A stretch of DNA of 64,000 bases from Ectopseudomonas chengduensis. Its GTDB lineage: Bacteria; Pseudomonadota; Gammaproteobacteria; Pseudomonadales; Pseudomonadaceae. Under the pieces are notes generated by a model that saw only the letters and a list, made by a program, of their open reading frames with translations, did no database searches and was not told the DNA's origin. The translations under genes and the position numbers were made by a program. Shown in pieces: positions 51,884-60,631 of this stretch. Where the stretch lies: assembly GCF_015712065.1 (NCBI RefSeq), contig NZ_JACFYZ010000016.1, positions 1 through 64,000 of the forward strand, in the 5' to 3' direction. How positions within the stretch are numbered: position 1 is the stretch's first letter; the number at the start of each line of letters is the position of its first letter.

Positions 51884-53209
51884 CTACGCCTGCCGGCGCC
51901 GCTGCAGCACGCGCAGTCGTTCGATCACGTAGCGCACATGCATGTGTAGTTCGTACAGCTCGTTGGAGTACGACAGCGGCACATCCACGGCCGCCAGCTC
52001 GTCTTCCATCTGCTCCAGGCGTTCGATCTCGCTGTCCAGTTCGTCGGGCAAGGAACCTGCGTGCAGCTTGCGGTCGATCTCGCGCAGGTACTTGTACCAG
52101 CGGTAGATGCGTGCGCGAATGCGCCACTGGTAAATCGGGCCGACAGCCTTGAACAGCGGGATCATCACCACGATCAAGGGGATCAGCAGGATGATGTAGC
52201 GGTCGGCCAGCGAAGCGATACGAAACGGCAGATAGCGCTGCAGGATCGGCAGACCCTTGTCGTAGTAATGCCCGGCATCCTTGTGCAGCTCGAAGGTGCG
52301 CGGCTCGGCGCTGGGAAAGGTGCCAGCGGTATCGAGCAGGGTGCCGCCCCGCATCACTTCACGGCTGGCCTCGAGAAACAGCGGCACCAGGCCAGGGTTG
52401 AAGTCGTCGTTGACCACCAGGGTGGCGACCGGAGACAGGGTGACGATATCGCGGTCCGGTGCGTTGCTGGCCAGATCCAGCAGACCCTCGCCGACTTTCA
52501 CCTGATTGAAGAACGGCAGGCGCGCCTCGTAGGCGGCTGCGCGACGAAAGTGTGCCAGGGTGATGTCCGGGTTGGCCGCCAGTTGCTGCACCAGTGAGTT
52601 TTCTGCCGGGCCGACGAAGAATGCTGCATCCAGTTCGCCGGCCATCAACGCGCGGGCAGCTTTGCCACCCCCGATGCTCTGCCAGCTTTCGGGATATTGT
52701 TCCGGCTCGATGGCATTGGCGCCGAGAATGGCGTCACTGGCGGCGCGGGTGCCGCTGCCTTCGCCACCCAGACCGAGGCGCAGTGGCAGCAGGTCGGCAA
52801 TGCGATCCAGCTCCACGTCACGTCGAAAGAACAGCCACAGCGGTTCCTGATAGATTGCCCCCAGGCTTTCCAGCTGACGCTGCTCCTCGGCTGTCAGCTG
52901 GCGCTCCAGGCCGCTCTGCACCAGGGCGATCTCCACTTGCGGATCGTTGGCCAGCAGGCGTTGCAGGTTGTCGCGCGAGCCCGAGGTCGGTACCAGATTC
53001 AGCTCGAAACCTTCCTTGGCCAGTTCTTCCTTCAGGCGTTCGGCGAACTGCTGGTAGGCGCCCCCTTGGGCGCCGGTGGCCATGCTGGCGCTCATCGGCG
53101 GTGGCGGCGCGACGAACTGGAACAGTGCCCAGACCAGACCAGCCACCACCGGGACTATCCACAGGTTGGCCAGAATCATGATTTTCAGGTCATTGAGTAC
53201 GCGGCGCAT
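51884..53209 (-). CDS. TAXI-family solute-binding protein with C-terminal membrane segment
   Basis: 441 aa. N-terminal membrane anchor (about 12-34), then a TRAP-associated TAXI binding domain: SMATGAQGGAYQQFAERL, LVPTSGSRDNLQRL, IALVQSG, and FVGPAENSL. Near residue 340 a second membrane span (YIILLIPLIVVMIPLF) leads into a cytoplasmic helical tail of about 80 aa. No TRAP permease gene is adjacent, so it may be a sensor or orphan rather than an importer component. Confidence 0.85.
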   Translation of the reverse strand: MRRVLNDLKIMILANLWIVPVVAGLVWALFQFVAPPPPMSASMATGAQGGAYQQFAERLKEELAKEGFELNLVPTSGSRDNLQRLLANDPQVEIALVQSGLERQLTAEEQRQLESLGAIYQEPLWLFFRRDVELDRIADLLPLRLGLGGEGSGTRAASDAILGANAIEPEQYPESWQSIGGGKAARALMAGELDAAFFVGPAENSLVQQLAANPDITLAHFRRAAAYEARLPFFNQVKVGEGLLDLASNAPDRDIVTLSPVATLVVNDDFNPGLVPLFLEASREVMRGGTLLDTAGTFPSAEPRTFELHKDAGHYYDKGLPILQRYLPFRIASLADRYIILLIPLIVVMIPLFKAVGPIYQWRIRARIYRWYKYLREIDRKLHAGSLPDELDSEIERLEQMEDELAAVDVPLSYSNELYELHMHVRYVIERLRVLQRRRQA

Positions 53210-53320
53210 GGGGCTTCCTTTCAGCGAGTTCAGGGTAAGGATAGAACCCCATACGCCTCACGGTCACCCTGGAGGGTGGATGACACTCTTTCATCCACCA
53301 TCAGGTTCGCGGTGGATCGA

Positions 53321-54574
53321 TTACGCCAGCGCCTTGTGCCTTGCACGCAGATGACTGCACAGCAGCAGGGCGGCGAGCAGCCCCAAGGCATACAGCGCAT
53401 CGCTGCCAAGCATCGCCAGTACCGCGGCACAGAGCAGCCCACTGAGCCCGGCCAGCAGGCGCCAGATGCCACTGAGCAGCACCCAGCCGGCGGTCATGCT
53501 CAGCAGGTAGATCAACACGAAGTTGCCGTTGGCGTAGCGGATCAAATCGTCCACCGACAGGTTCAAGGTGGCCGAGAGCATGGCGCACAGCGCGCAGCTG
53601 ATCACCACCAGCAGCAAGGCTCTGCCGGGGACGCCCTGGCGGTTGCGCACGGCCAGCCTGGCCGGCAGACGGCCTTCATCGGCCAGGCTCCAGATCAGCC
53701 GGGCGAAGCCCTGGATGTACACGTTCATCGAGGCGAAGCAGGCCAGGTAACCGAGCACCGCTACCAGGACACGGGCGCGCTCGCCCAGCAGTTGCTCGAA
53801 CAGACGGGGCAGGGCGGTGGTGTCGCTGTGCACGTCACCGTAAGTGGCAAAGCTCAGCACCGCGACCGAGCAGGCCCAGTACACCAGGCCGGCCAGCACC
53901 ACGCCGAGCAACAGCGCCAATGGGAAGTCGCGCTCGGGGTGTTTGAACTCCTCGCCCAGGTGGGTGAAGGCCTCGATGCCGACGAAGCACCAGAACATCA
54001 CCCCCAGCGCCGTCGGCAGCAGGTGCCACTGGCCGTCCATTGCCGGCAGCAGCGGTTGGCTGGCGCGCGGCAGATCACCGACCCACCAGATCAGCGCCAC
54101 GCTGGCGACGATGGCTACGGCGATCAGCCCCTGCAGCATGCCCGATGCTTTCGGCGGACGCTGGCCGAGCAGGAGGATGGCGCCCAGCGTGGCCAGTTCG
54201 ATGAGCAGCAGGTCGCTGCGATCGAGATCGAACAGCGCCAGCCAGAAACCGCTGGCGATATGCAGCGCAGCGGGCAGACCGACCGGCAACACGGCAAGGA
54301 ACAGCAGGGCGCTGACCCCTTCCATGCGCAGGCCGAAGGCGCGGCCGATCAGGTGCGGCGCGCCGCCAGCGTGAGGGAAGCGCTTGCCCAACTGGGCGAA
54401 GGTGAACGCCACCGGCAGCACCAGGGCAATCAGGATCATCCATGCCCACAGCGACGCTTCGCCGGCTGCCGTGGCTGCCAGCGCCGGCACCACGAAAATG
54501 CCGGTGCCGAGCAGCGAGGTGCTGAGCAGGGCGATGCCCTGCAGCAGGCCCAATTCCTTGTTCAATCGACTCAT
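53321..54574 (-). CDS. yjeH: APC-family amino acid exporter, YjeH-like
   Basis: 417 aa with about twelve membrane segments. Starts MSRLNKELGLLQGIALLSTSLLGTGIFVVPALAAT, the E. coli YjeH opening, and has the same length. YjeH exports methionine and branched-chain amino acids. It is divergent from an Lrp/AsnC regulator at 54697, which probably controls it. Confidence 0.88.
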   Translation of the reverse strand: MSRLNKELGLLQGIALLSTSLLGTGIFVVPALAATAAGEASLWAWMILIALVLPVAFTFAQLGKRFPHAGGAPHLIGRAFGLRMEGVSALLFLAVLPVGLPAALHIASGFWLALFDLDRSDLLLIELATLGAILLLGQRPPKASGMLQGLIAVAIVASVALIWWVGDLPRASQPLLPAMDGQWHLLPTALGVMFWCFVGIEAFTHLGEEFKHPERDFPLALLLGVVLAGLVYWACSVAVLSFATYGDVHSDTTALPRLFEQLLGERARVLVAVLGYLACFASMNVYIQGFARLIWSLADEGRLPARLAVRNRQGVPGRALLLVVISCALCAMLSATLNLSVDDLIRYANGNFVLIYLLSMTAGWVLLSGIWRLLAGLSGLLCAAVLAMLGSDALYALGLLAALLLCSHLRARHKALA

Positions 54575-54696
54575 GGGGTATGCTCATCATTTTCCAGATA
54601 CCGCCATGGTAGGGCGCCGGCCAGTTGCAGGCTGTCGCCTTTTGCCGACGAAATGGCGGTTTTCACCGTCAATCCGATTGCCGCCCGAGAAGCCCC

Positions 54697-55116
54697 GTGG
54701 ACAAGTTCGATCGTCAGATCCTCGCTCTGCTGCGCAGCGATGCGCGCACCTCCGTCAGCCAGATCGCCCGTGAGGTCAACCTGTCACGTTCGGCGGTCAG
54801 CGAGCGGATTCGCTATCTGGAGAACAGCGGGGTGATTCGCGGTTATCACGCGCAGGTGGCCGAGCCGGGTGAGGCGGGCGTGAAGGCCTTTCTCGAACTC
54901 TTCTATCAGGGCCGGCGCTGCGAGGACTACGTCGAGCGCATGCGCGCCCTCCCCGAGGTGCGTCACTGCAGCGGCATCAGTGGCGAAACCGATATGCTGG
55001 TGCTGGTCGAGGCGCCGAGCATGGCGCGCCTGAGCGAGGTGCGCGGTGCCATCGAGGCGTTCCCCGGCATGCAGAAGGTCAAGACCCATGTGGTGGTCAA
55101 GGACTGGGCGATGTAG
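54697..55116 (+). CDS. Lrp/AsnC-family transcriptional regulator
   Basis: 139 aa. N-terminal winged helix: MDKFDRQILALLRSDARTSV with recognition helix LSRSAVSERIRYLENSGVI; C-terminal RAM domain ending KVKTHVVVKDWAM. The GTG start gives the family's usual N-terminus; the upstream in-frame sequence is non-conserved. It sits between two amino-acid permeases, divergent from the yjeH-like gene. Confidence 0.9.
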   Translation: MDKFDRQILALLRSDARTSVSQIAREVNLSRSAVSERIRYLENSGVIRGYHAQVAEPGEAGVKAFLELFYQGRRCEDYVERMRALPEVRHCSGISGETDMLVLVEAPSMARLSEVRGAIEAFPGMQKVKTHVVVKDWAM

Positions 55117-55122
55117 CGCTGC

Positions 55123-56472
55123 TCACTCGGCGTGTTCGCCCTGCTCGACGGCTTGCGGGCGCTGCAGGGCCAGCAACGGCAGGCCGGCACCGAGTACCAG
55201 CAGACCCAGCAACGCGCCGCTGCCGGCATACAGCGCGCTGGAATACAGCAGGCCCAGGCAGGTTGCGGCGAACAGGATCGGTGTCAGCGGATACAGCGGC
55301 ACGCTGAATGGCCGCCGTACCCAAGGTCGCCTTTGGCGCAGGCGAATCAGCGCCAGCGCGACGAGGAACATGAACAGCCAGAACACTGGCGCGGTGTAGG
55401 CCACCATGGTTTGTACGCCGTTCGCACTCAGGGCGCCGAACAGGATCAGCGGCAGGGTGAGTGCGCACTGCAGCAGCAAGGCGCGCACCGGGGTGGCACC
55501 GCGTTCGTTCCAGCGACCGATGAATGCCAGTTGCGGCACGTCGCGGCCCAGTGCGTAGTAGACCCGCGCACCGTTGAACAGCGTGGCGTTCAAGGTACTT
55601 AGTGCGGTCAGGCAGACGAACACTGCCAGCAGCGCCTCGGCCCTTGGCCCGACGACGATGTTCATCAGGTCCGCCGCCACGGCATCGCTCTGGCGCAGGC
55701 CGTCGAGGCCGAAGATATTGAGAAAGACCAGGTTCGCCAGCAGGTAGATGGCCGTCACCAGTGCCGTGCCGATCAGCAGCACGCGACTCATGTTGCGCGC
55801 CGGGTTGCGCAGCTCACCGGACAGGTAGGCCGCCTCGTTCCAGCCGCCATAGGTGAGCAACACGAAGACCATACCCATGCCCAGCATCGCCGCCAGGTTG
55901 CCGCCGGCAGGTGCGGCGCTGGCGGTATGCGGCTGCGGTTCGGCCAGCACCAGGCCGGCCAGCACCACCAGCAGCAGGGCCAGCACTGTCACGCTGGTGA
56001 AGAACAGCTGGGCGCGTCGCGATTCACGCGTGCCCAGCACATTGAGCAGAGTCAGCGCCACCACCACCAGAGCGGCGTGCCAGGCGCTGCCATAGTCTCC
56101 AAGCGGCAGCAGGCGCTGGGCATAGTCACCGTAGATGAACGCGACCACGGCGATGGCGCCGGTCTGGATCACCGTACCGCGCGCCCAGGCGAACAGCAGG
56201 CCGACCTGCGGGCCCCAGGCCAGGCTCAGATAATGGTATTCGCCGCCCTGGTCCGGATGTGCCGCACCCAGCTCGCCGTAACACAGCGCACCGATCAGCA
56301 TCACCAGACCACCGACCAGCCAAAGGGCCAGGTACAGCTCGGCGCTGCTGGCATGCTGCGCCACCAGCGGCGGCAGGCCGAAAATGCCGACGCCGATCAC
56401 CACGCCGACCAGCATGGCAACGGCATCGATCACCGACAGCCCGGCGCGCTGCGAGGACCCTAGCGATGTCAT
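55123..56472 (-). CDS. APC-family amino acid permease
   Basis: 449 aa with twelve membrane segments. SVIDAVAMLVGVVIGVGIFGLPPLV is the APC G-x-G(I/V)-G-x-x-x-P signature of helix 1; YGELGAAHPDQGGEYHYL follows helix 2. Substrate unknown; neutral amino acids of the LAT/YbeC-like group are likely. It converges with the Lrp gene and starts 3 bp after the exported methyltransferase ends. Confidence 0.88.
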   Translation of the reverse strand: MTSLGSSQRAGLSVIDAVAMLVGVVIGVGIFGLPPLVAQHASSAELYLALWLVGGLVMLIGALCYGELGAAHPDQGGEYHYLSLAWGPQVGLLFAWARGTVIQTGAIAVVAFIYGDYAQRLLPLGDYGSAWHAALVVVALTLLNVLGTRESRRAQLFFTSVTVLALLLVVLAGLVLAEPQPHTASAAPAGGNLAAMLGMGMVFVLLTYGGWNEAAYLSGELRNPARNMSRVLLIGTALVTAIYLLANLVFLNIFGLDGLRQSDAVAADLMNIVVGPRAEALLAVFVCLTALSTLNATLFNGARVYYALGRDVPQLAFIGRWNERGATPVRALLLQCALTLPLILFGALSANGVQTMVAYTAPVFWLFMFLVALALIRLRQRRPWVRRPFSVPLYPLTPILFAATCLGLLYSSALYAGSGALLGLLVLGAGLPLLALQRPQAVEQGEHAE

Positions 56473-56475
56473 GGC

Positions 56476-57273
56476 TTAGCTCCTGCGCGCGACCCAACCC
56501 TGCTGTGCACCATCGGCCGGCACCGCCTCGATACGGTCACCGTTGAGCTGGCCGACATACAGCCTGTCGTCGAGGGTGAAGCGCAGCTCGTTGCCTTTGA
56601 GTTGGCCGCTGAGCATGTCGGGTTGACCGTCGACCTTGCCAACCACCTTCTGGAAGCGCTGATCGAGTTCGACCTGATGATTCCGGCCATCGAGCTCTAG
56701 AGTCCACTGACCCGCGACCTTGGCTGGCACGATCCACAGGAACACCGAGCTGCCATTGATCACGTCGCTCTGATCAGGCTCCCAGTCGCCGAGGTTGAAG
56801 GCGTGCGACACCACCCGAGTCCCTGGTTTGAGGGTGTCGAGAATCACCGGGCGCAGGCGCATGTTGACCGTGGAGAGCAGGTACATGGTCAGCACGTCGG
56901 CCTCGGAAATATCCTTCTGGAACAGGTCACCCTGCTCGAACGTGACCTTGTCTGCCACGCCCTCGCGTTCGGCGTTCTCCTGCGCCTCGCTGATGCGTTC
57001 AGGGTCCAGGTCGATGCCGTAGGCCGCTCTGGCACTGTGATCCTGCACGGCGGAGATGGCGATGCGGCCATCGCCCGAGCCCAGGTCGATGACATAGTCG
57101 TCCGGGCCGATTTCGGCCAGCTGGAGCATATGCGCCACCACAGGCTCTGGTGTGGGCACATAAGGGACGTCGAGTCTGGGCGGTTGGGCCTGCGCGGGGC
57201 CAACCACCAGGCTGGCCAACAAGCCGACGGGGAGGGTGAAGGAGGCGAAGCTACGAACGGATAGAGCGCTCAT
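56476..57273 (-). CDS. Exported class I SAM-dependent methyltransferase-like protein
   Basis: 265 aa. Clear signal peptide (about 1-29, ending AQA-Q) followed by a Rossmann methyltransferase: YVIDLGSGDGRIAISAV (motif I), YGIDLDPERISEAQ (post-I), VTFEQGDLF and ADVLTMYLL (motif II). A beta-rich C-terminal part (about 170-265) has no recognised family. SAM is cytoplasmic, so a periplasmic SAM enzyme is puzzling. Homologues are known in proteobacteria without assigned substrate. It precedes the APC permease closely. Confidence 0.82.
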   Translation of the reverse strand: MSALSVRSFASFTLPVGLLASLVVGPAQAQPPRLDVPYVPTPEPVVAHMLQLAEIGPDDYVIDLGSGDGRIAISAVQDHSARAAYGIDLDPERISEAQENAEREGVADKVTFEQGDLFQKDISEADVLTMYLLSTVNMRLRPVILDTLKPGTRVVSHAFNLGDWEPDQSDVINGSSVFLWIVPAKVAGQWTLELDGRNHQVELDQRFQKVVGKVDGQPDMLSGQLKGNELRFTLDDRLYVGQLNGDRIEAVPADGAQQGWVARRS

Positions 57274-57495
57274 CGGGAAAATCTCCTCACGGGTGGCGAT
57301 TTTTTTCCGACTGGTGAGCGGGGGCTAGGTTCGTACCGATGTGCAGCAGGATCGTGCAAGAACGCCCTTCAGGCCACTAACCGCAGCGCCTGCGGCTGTG
57401 TAACCGGATGTGATCGGCCGATCCGTTACTGCAGCATTGCCAGCCTGCGGGCGCGCAGGCACTGTAGGCGGGTTTTTCGCTTTGGTCGTTTTCGC

Positions 57496-58710
57496 ATGCG
57501 CATTCTGCACACCTCCGACTGGCATCTGGGCCAGCATTTCATGGGCAAGACCCGTCAGGCCGAGCACCAGGCTTTTTGCGCCTGGCTGCTGGAGCAGGTG
57601 CGTGTGCACGATGTGGACGTGCTGCTGATCGCCGGCGACGTGTTCGACACCGGCGCACCGCCCAGTTACGCCCGCGAGCAGTACTACCGGCTGGTAGTGG
57701 AGCTGCGTGACGCCGGCTGCGCCCTGGTGGTGCTCGGCGGCAACCACGACTCACCGGCCATGCTCGGTGAAAGCCGCAGCCTGCTGGCGCAACTGGGGAC
57801 CCAGGTGGTGCCGAGCGTGGGCGTCGATCTGGCCGAACAGGTACTGGTGCTCAATGATCGCACTGGCCAGCCGGGCGCCATTCTCTGCGCCATTCCCTTC
57901 ATCCGCCCGCGCGACGTGCTGGCCAGCCAGGCGGGGCAGAGCGCGCAGGAGAAACAGCAGTCGTTGCAGCAAGCCATCGCCGAGCATTACCGGGCACTGT
58001 ACGAGCTGGCGGCGAGCAAGCGTGACGAGCTGGGCCTGACGCTACCGATCATTGCCACCGGTCACCTCACCACGGTTGGCGCCAGCGCCAGCGAATCGGT
58101 GCGCGAGATCTACGTCGGCAGCCTGGAGGCCTTCCCCACCAGCGCCTTCCCGCCGGCGGACTACATCGCCCTTGGCCATATCCACCGTCCACAGAAGGTC
58201 GGCGGCCTGGAGCACATCCGCTACAGCGGCTCGCCGATTGCGTTGTCCTTCGACGAGGCACGTCAGCAGAAGGAAGTCCTGCTGCTGACGTTCGAGGGCG
58301 CCACCTTGCAGTCCATCACGCCACTGCCCGTGCCGGTGTTCCAGCCCATGGCCAGCCTGCGCGGCTCGCTCAAGGAACTGGCAGGCTACATCACCGAGGT
58401 AGCTGTACAGGGCACAGCCGAGCGGCCCGTATGGCTGGAAGTGCAAGTGAGCACTGACGACTACCTGAGCGACCTGCAAAGCCGCATCAACGCCCTGTGC
58501 GAAGGGCATCCCGTGGAGGTGCTGCGCATCCGCCGCGAACGTGGCAATGCCAGCACCAGCCTGGCCAGCGAAGTACGGGAGACGCTGGACGAGCTTAGCG
58601 TGGAAGACGTCTTCGCGCGCCGCCTGCTGCAAGAGGCATTGGAAGAAGAGGATGCCCTGCGTTTGCAGGGGTTGTATCGGCAGGTGCTGGAGGCGCTGCC
58701 CAAGGCTTAG
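57496..58710 (+). CDS. sbcD: Exonuclease subunit SbcD
   Basis: 404 aa. Mre11-type phosphoesterase: MRILHTSDWHLGQHF (metal-binding D-x-H), LLIAGDVFDTGAPP, VVLGGNHDSP, IATGHLTT, and ALGHIHRPQ. With SbcC it degrades DNA hairpins and protein-blocked ends. The C-terminal capping region is complete. No sbcC follows: 74 bp later the convergent integron integrase gene ends, with a half-REP (GTAGCCCGGATGCAATCCGGG) between. Confidence 0.94.
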   Translation: MRILHTSDWHLGQHFMGKTRQAEHQAFCAWLLEQVRVHDVDVLLIAGDVFDTGAPPSYAREQYYRLVVELRDAGCALVVLGGNHDSPAMLGESRSLLAQLGTQVVPSVGVDLAEQVLVLNDRTGQPGAILCAIPFIRPRDVLASQAGQSAQEKQQSLQQAIAEHYRALYELAASKRDELGLTLPIIATGHLTTVGASASESVREIYVGSLEAFPTSAFPPADYIALGHIHRPQKVGGLEHIRYSGSPIALSFDEARQQKEVLLLTFEGATLQSITPLPVPVFQPMASLRGSLKELAGYITEVAVQGTAERPVWLEVQVSTDDYLSDLQSRINALCEGHPVEVLRIRRERGNASTSLASEVRETLDELSVEDVFARRLLQEALEEEDALRLQGLYRQVLEALPKA

Positions 58711-58723
58711 CGGCACAGACCCC

Positions 58724-58744
58724 GTAGCCCGGATGCAATCCGGG
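58724..58744. repeat. REP unit, GTAGCCCGGATGCAATCCGGG family
   Basis: A single arm with its own hairpin CCCGGATGCAATCCGGG. It lies between sbcD and intI, next to the integron edge. Confidence 0.75.
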
Positions 58745-58784
58745 GGATGCCCGTCGCGACAACCCGGCCAAGTGCTTGCCGCGC

Positions 58785-59747
58785 TCACCCCAGCGGGCTG
58801 ACTACACCGGCAAAGCCCTGTCCCAGCACATGCGTATAAATCTGCGTCGTACGTATATCCGCATGCCCCAGTAGCGTCTGCACTGTGCGGATATCGCTCC
58901 CCCGGCGCAGTAGCTCGGTGGCGAAACTGTGGCGAAAGGTATGGCAACTGGCAGGCTTGTGCAGGTTGGATTGCCGCACGGCATGTCTGACAGCTTTCTG
59001 AATGGCACTGACATGAAGGTGATGACGAACGATCTGTCCGTCCTCATCCGTGCAAAGCCCGGTCGACGGGAACAGCCACTGCCACTCGAATGAACATCCG
59101 GCCTTGGGGTATTTGCGACGTAGCGCAAATGGCAGGCTGACGGGGGCGTGATAAAAACTGTCCCGCTGCTTCCAGGCGCGGAACATTCGCTCTCTGCGCT
59201 CCAGCAGCGGCGTGATCAGGGGCGTTGGAAGAAGTGTCGTTCGGTCTTTGGCGCCTTTGCCGTCGTGAATGGTGATGACCTGCTTATCGAAATCCACATC
59301 CTTGATACGCAAACGTGCAGTTTCCACCACTCGCAAGCCAGCGCCGTACATCAACGAAGCCAGTAGTTGATGTGGTTGGCCAAGCCTGGCAATGAGCGCT
59401 GTGGCTTCCTCATGCGTAAGTACACAGGGAATACGTGCCGAGCGTTTTGCGCGCACCACCTCACCCACTTGCCCGAGGGGTTGTTGCAAGACCTTGTCGT
59501 ATAGGAAAACTAGCGCATTGAGTGCCAGATTCTGGGTGGCGGCAGCTACCTGGCGCTCAACTGCTAGCCAGGTGAGAAAAGCATTGACCTCGGTAGCACC
59601 AAGCTCCAGTGGATGGCGCAGTTTATGGAAGCGGATGAAATAGCGAATCCAGTACCAGTAGGACTTTTCTGTGCGGATGCTGTAATGATGCAAGCGCATC
59701 ACCGCCCTGAACTGCTCTTGCAGGCGAGGTTTGCTGGAGGTTTCCAT
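58785..59747 (-). CDS. intI: Integron integrase IntI
   Basis: 320 aa tyrosine recombinase. Catalytic residues visible: R139 (GAGLRVVE), K164 region (GKGAKD), H269-x-x-R272 (CHTFRHSF), H295 (LLGHAD) and Y304 (TQIYTHV). The extra patch unique to IntI enzymes is present at about 213-228 (YPKAGCSFEWQWLFPS), which separates it from XerC/D. It is transcribed away from the cassettes. The start ATG follows AAGGAG, and a perfect LexA box lies 14 bp upstream, so it should be SOS-induced. The reading frame is intact. Confidence 0.96.
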   Translation of the reverse strand: METSSKPRLQEQFRAVMRLHHYSIRTEKSYWYWIRYFIRFHKLRHPLELGATEVNAFLTWLAVERQVAAATQNLALNALVFLYDKVLQQPLGQVGEVVRAKRSARIPCVLTHEEATALIARLGQPHQLLASLMYGAGLRVVETARLRIKDVDFDKQVITIHDGKGAKDRTTLLPTPLITPLLERRERMFRAWKQRDSFYHAPVSLPFALRRKYPKAGCSFEWQWLFPSTGLCTDEDGQIVRHHLHVSAIQKAVRHAVRQSNLHKPASCHTFRHSFATELLRRGSDIRTVQTLLGHADIRTTQIYTHVLGQGFAGVVSPLG

Positions 59748-59761
59748 GGCCGACTCCTTGG

Positions 59762-59777
59762 CTGTGTTTTTGTACAG
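59762..59777 (-). promoter_or_regulatory. LexA box at the intI promoter
   Basis: CTGT-GTTTTTGT-ACAG: both half-sites perfect with eight bases between. On the minus strand it reads TACTGTACAAAAACACAG. It ends 14 bp before the intI ATG. SOS control of integrases is established for class 1 and Vibrio integrons. Confidence 0.9.
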
Positions 59778-59894
59778 TAGTAATGGTAGAGCAAAAAGAG
59801 GAAGTCAAGCGAATACGTCCGGATATCAGGAGCTGGTTGGTAATACCATGATTTGAAAAGAATTTTTCAGGGCGGCTATGACGATAGTGCGGAG

Positions 59895-59940
59895 TTAGAT
59901 GGAAGGCTCTACTATCGGATTAGTACCGCCTTCCATCTAA
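59895..59940. repeat. 13-bp perfect inverted repeat next to the attI crossover
   Basis: TTAGATGGAAGGC and GCCTTCCATCTAA surround a 20-nt centre, ending six bases before the crossover G. There is no T-run, so it is not a typical terminator. The core-like GTTAGAT at 59894 stands in reversed order relative to an attC. Confidence 0.85.
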
Positions 59941-59958
59941 TCACTGTTAGGTGAAGCC

Positions 59959-60267
59959 ATGCTAAGAATGGCACCAGATTACATGGCACTTCTCAATTTA
60001 CAGGAAGAGCTAAATCTAAAACTAAAGAACGCGTATGAATGCGAGATCGCCAAGGGCGAAGAGCATTTAGCTGGCTTCTTGATTTATTATGTGGAAAACC
60101 TAGTTAACGAACTGAATAAAAATAAATGGTCATTTGGCCGCTACGAATACTCGGGTGATAAAAATTTCAGACATAGCGAGCAATGGTGGTCTGACGGGAA
60201 CGAACCAGGAAAAGGTATTATCTTGCATTTCATCGGCTTCAGCGTTCAGGTTGAGTCGCTCACCTAA
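59959..60267 (+). CDS. Integron cassette 1 protein, hypothetical
   Basis: 102 aa, soluble, acidic N-terminal helix (MALLNLQEELNLKLKNAYE), aromatic C-terminal half (NKWSFGRYEY, SEQWWSDGNEPGKG). No family recognised. It starts 12 bp after the attI crossover, and its stop codon TAA lies inside the inverse core of its own attC, as is typical of cassettes. AT-rich compared with the chromosome. As the attI-proximal gene it should be the best expressed and most recently inserted. Confidence 0.82.
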   Translation: MLRMAPDYMALLNLQEELNLKLKNAYECEIAKGEEHLAGFLIYYVENLVNELNKNKWSFGRYEYSGDKNFRHSEQWWSDGNEPGKGIILHFIGFSVQVESLT

Positions 60268-60337
60268 CTAGTGGTTCAAACCGTTCGCTACGCTCACTGG
60301 GACGGGCTAAAGCCCGCCCCTTAACCAAACGTTAGAG
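60262..60337 (+). other. attC site of cassette 1
   Basis: R'' ACCTAAC, L'' TGGTTCAAA, central hairpin GACGGGCTAAAGCCCGCCCC, L' TTAACCAAAC, R' GTTAGAG. R'' is the exact complement of the cassette's first seven bases (GTTAGGT). About 76 bp, P. alcaligenes/stutzeri type. Confidence 0.93.
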
Positions 60338-60343
60338 GCAACA

Positions 60344-60631
60344 ATGAGTTTTCGCGGCTTCATCCACGAAATCTGGCTATGCCCGAGTGACGATGGGGAG
60401 TTACTTTCATCATGTATTCCCTTTGGGCCCGCAGGTAGTTCCGCACGCGAGCTAAATGAACCTGACAGCGTCTGTATCTGGCTATTCTTTGCAAACTCTC
60501 ATTTCGAAGCTATGCAGATTTACTATCAGTTCAATGACTTAGGCGAATACACGACATCGGAGCAACAAGATCATCAGCCGTATCCTGAGTCTTGGTACAT
60601 TGAACAACAAAATTACTTGTGCGGCCTCTAA
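60344..60631 (+). CDS. Integron cassette 2 protein, hypothetical
   Basis: 95 aa, soluble, acidic, rich in aromatic residues (FRGFIHEIWLCPSDDGEL, VCIWLFFANSHFEAMQIYY). No signal peptide or known motif. It starts 6-7 bases after the previous core site behind AGAGGCAAC, and the stop lies in its own attC. Function unknown. Confidence 0.8.
   Translation: MSFRGFIHEIWLCPSDDGELLSSCIPFGPAGSSARELNEPDSVCIWLFFANSHFEAMQIYYQFNDLGEYTTSEQQDHQPYPESWYIEQQNYLCGL

Larger units (their letters stand above)
59748..59946 (+). other. attI region with crossover at 59946/59947
   Basis: The stretch between intI and the first cassette. The crossover core is GTTAGGT at 59946-59952, with the cut expected after the G; it matches GTTRRRY and is complementary to the ACCTAAC inverse core that ends cassette 1. 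It includes the LexA box and, at 59895-59940, a perfect 13-bp inverted repeat. A cassette promoter Pc was not located with confidence. Confidence 0.8.

Noticed and set aside
51884..53209. TRAP transporter operon
   Set aside because: Only the TAXI binding protein is present; the neighbours are yejK and an APC exporter, with no TRAP permease.
59894..59952. A short extra attC or empty cassette before cassette 1
   Set aside because: The cores occur in the order GTTRRRY then RYYYAA(T), the reverse of an attC, and there is no L-box or coding sequence.
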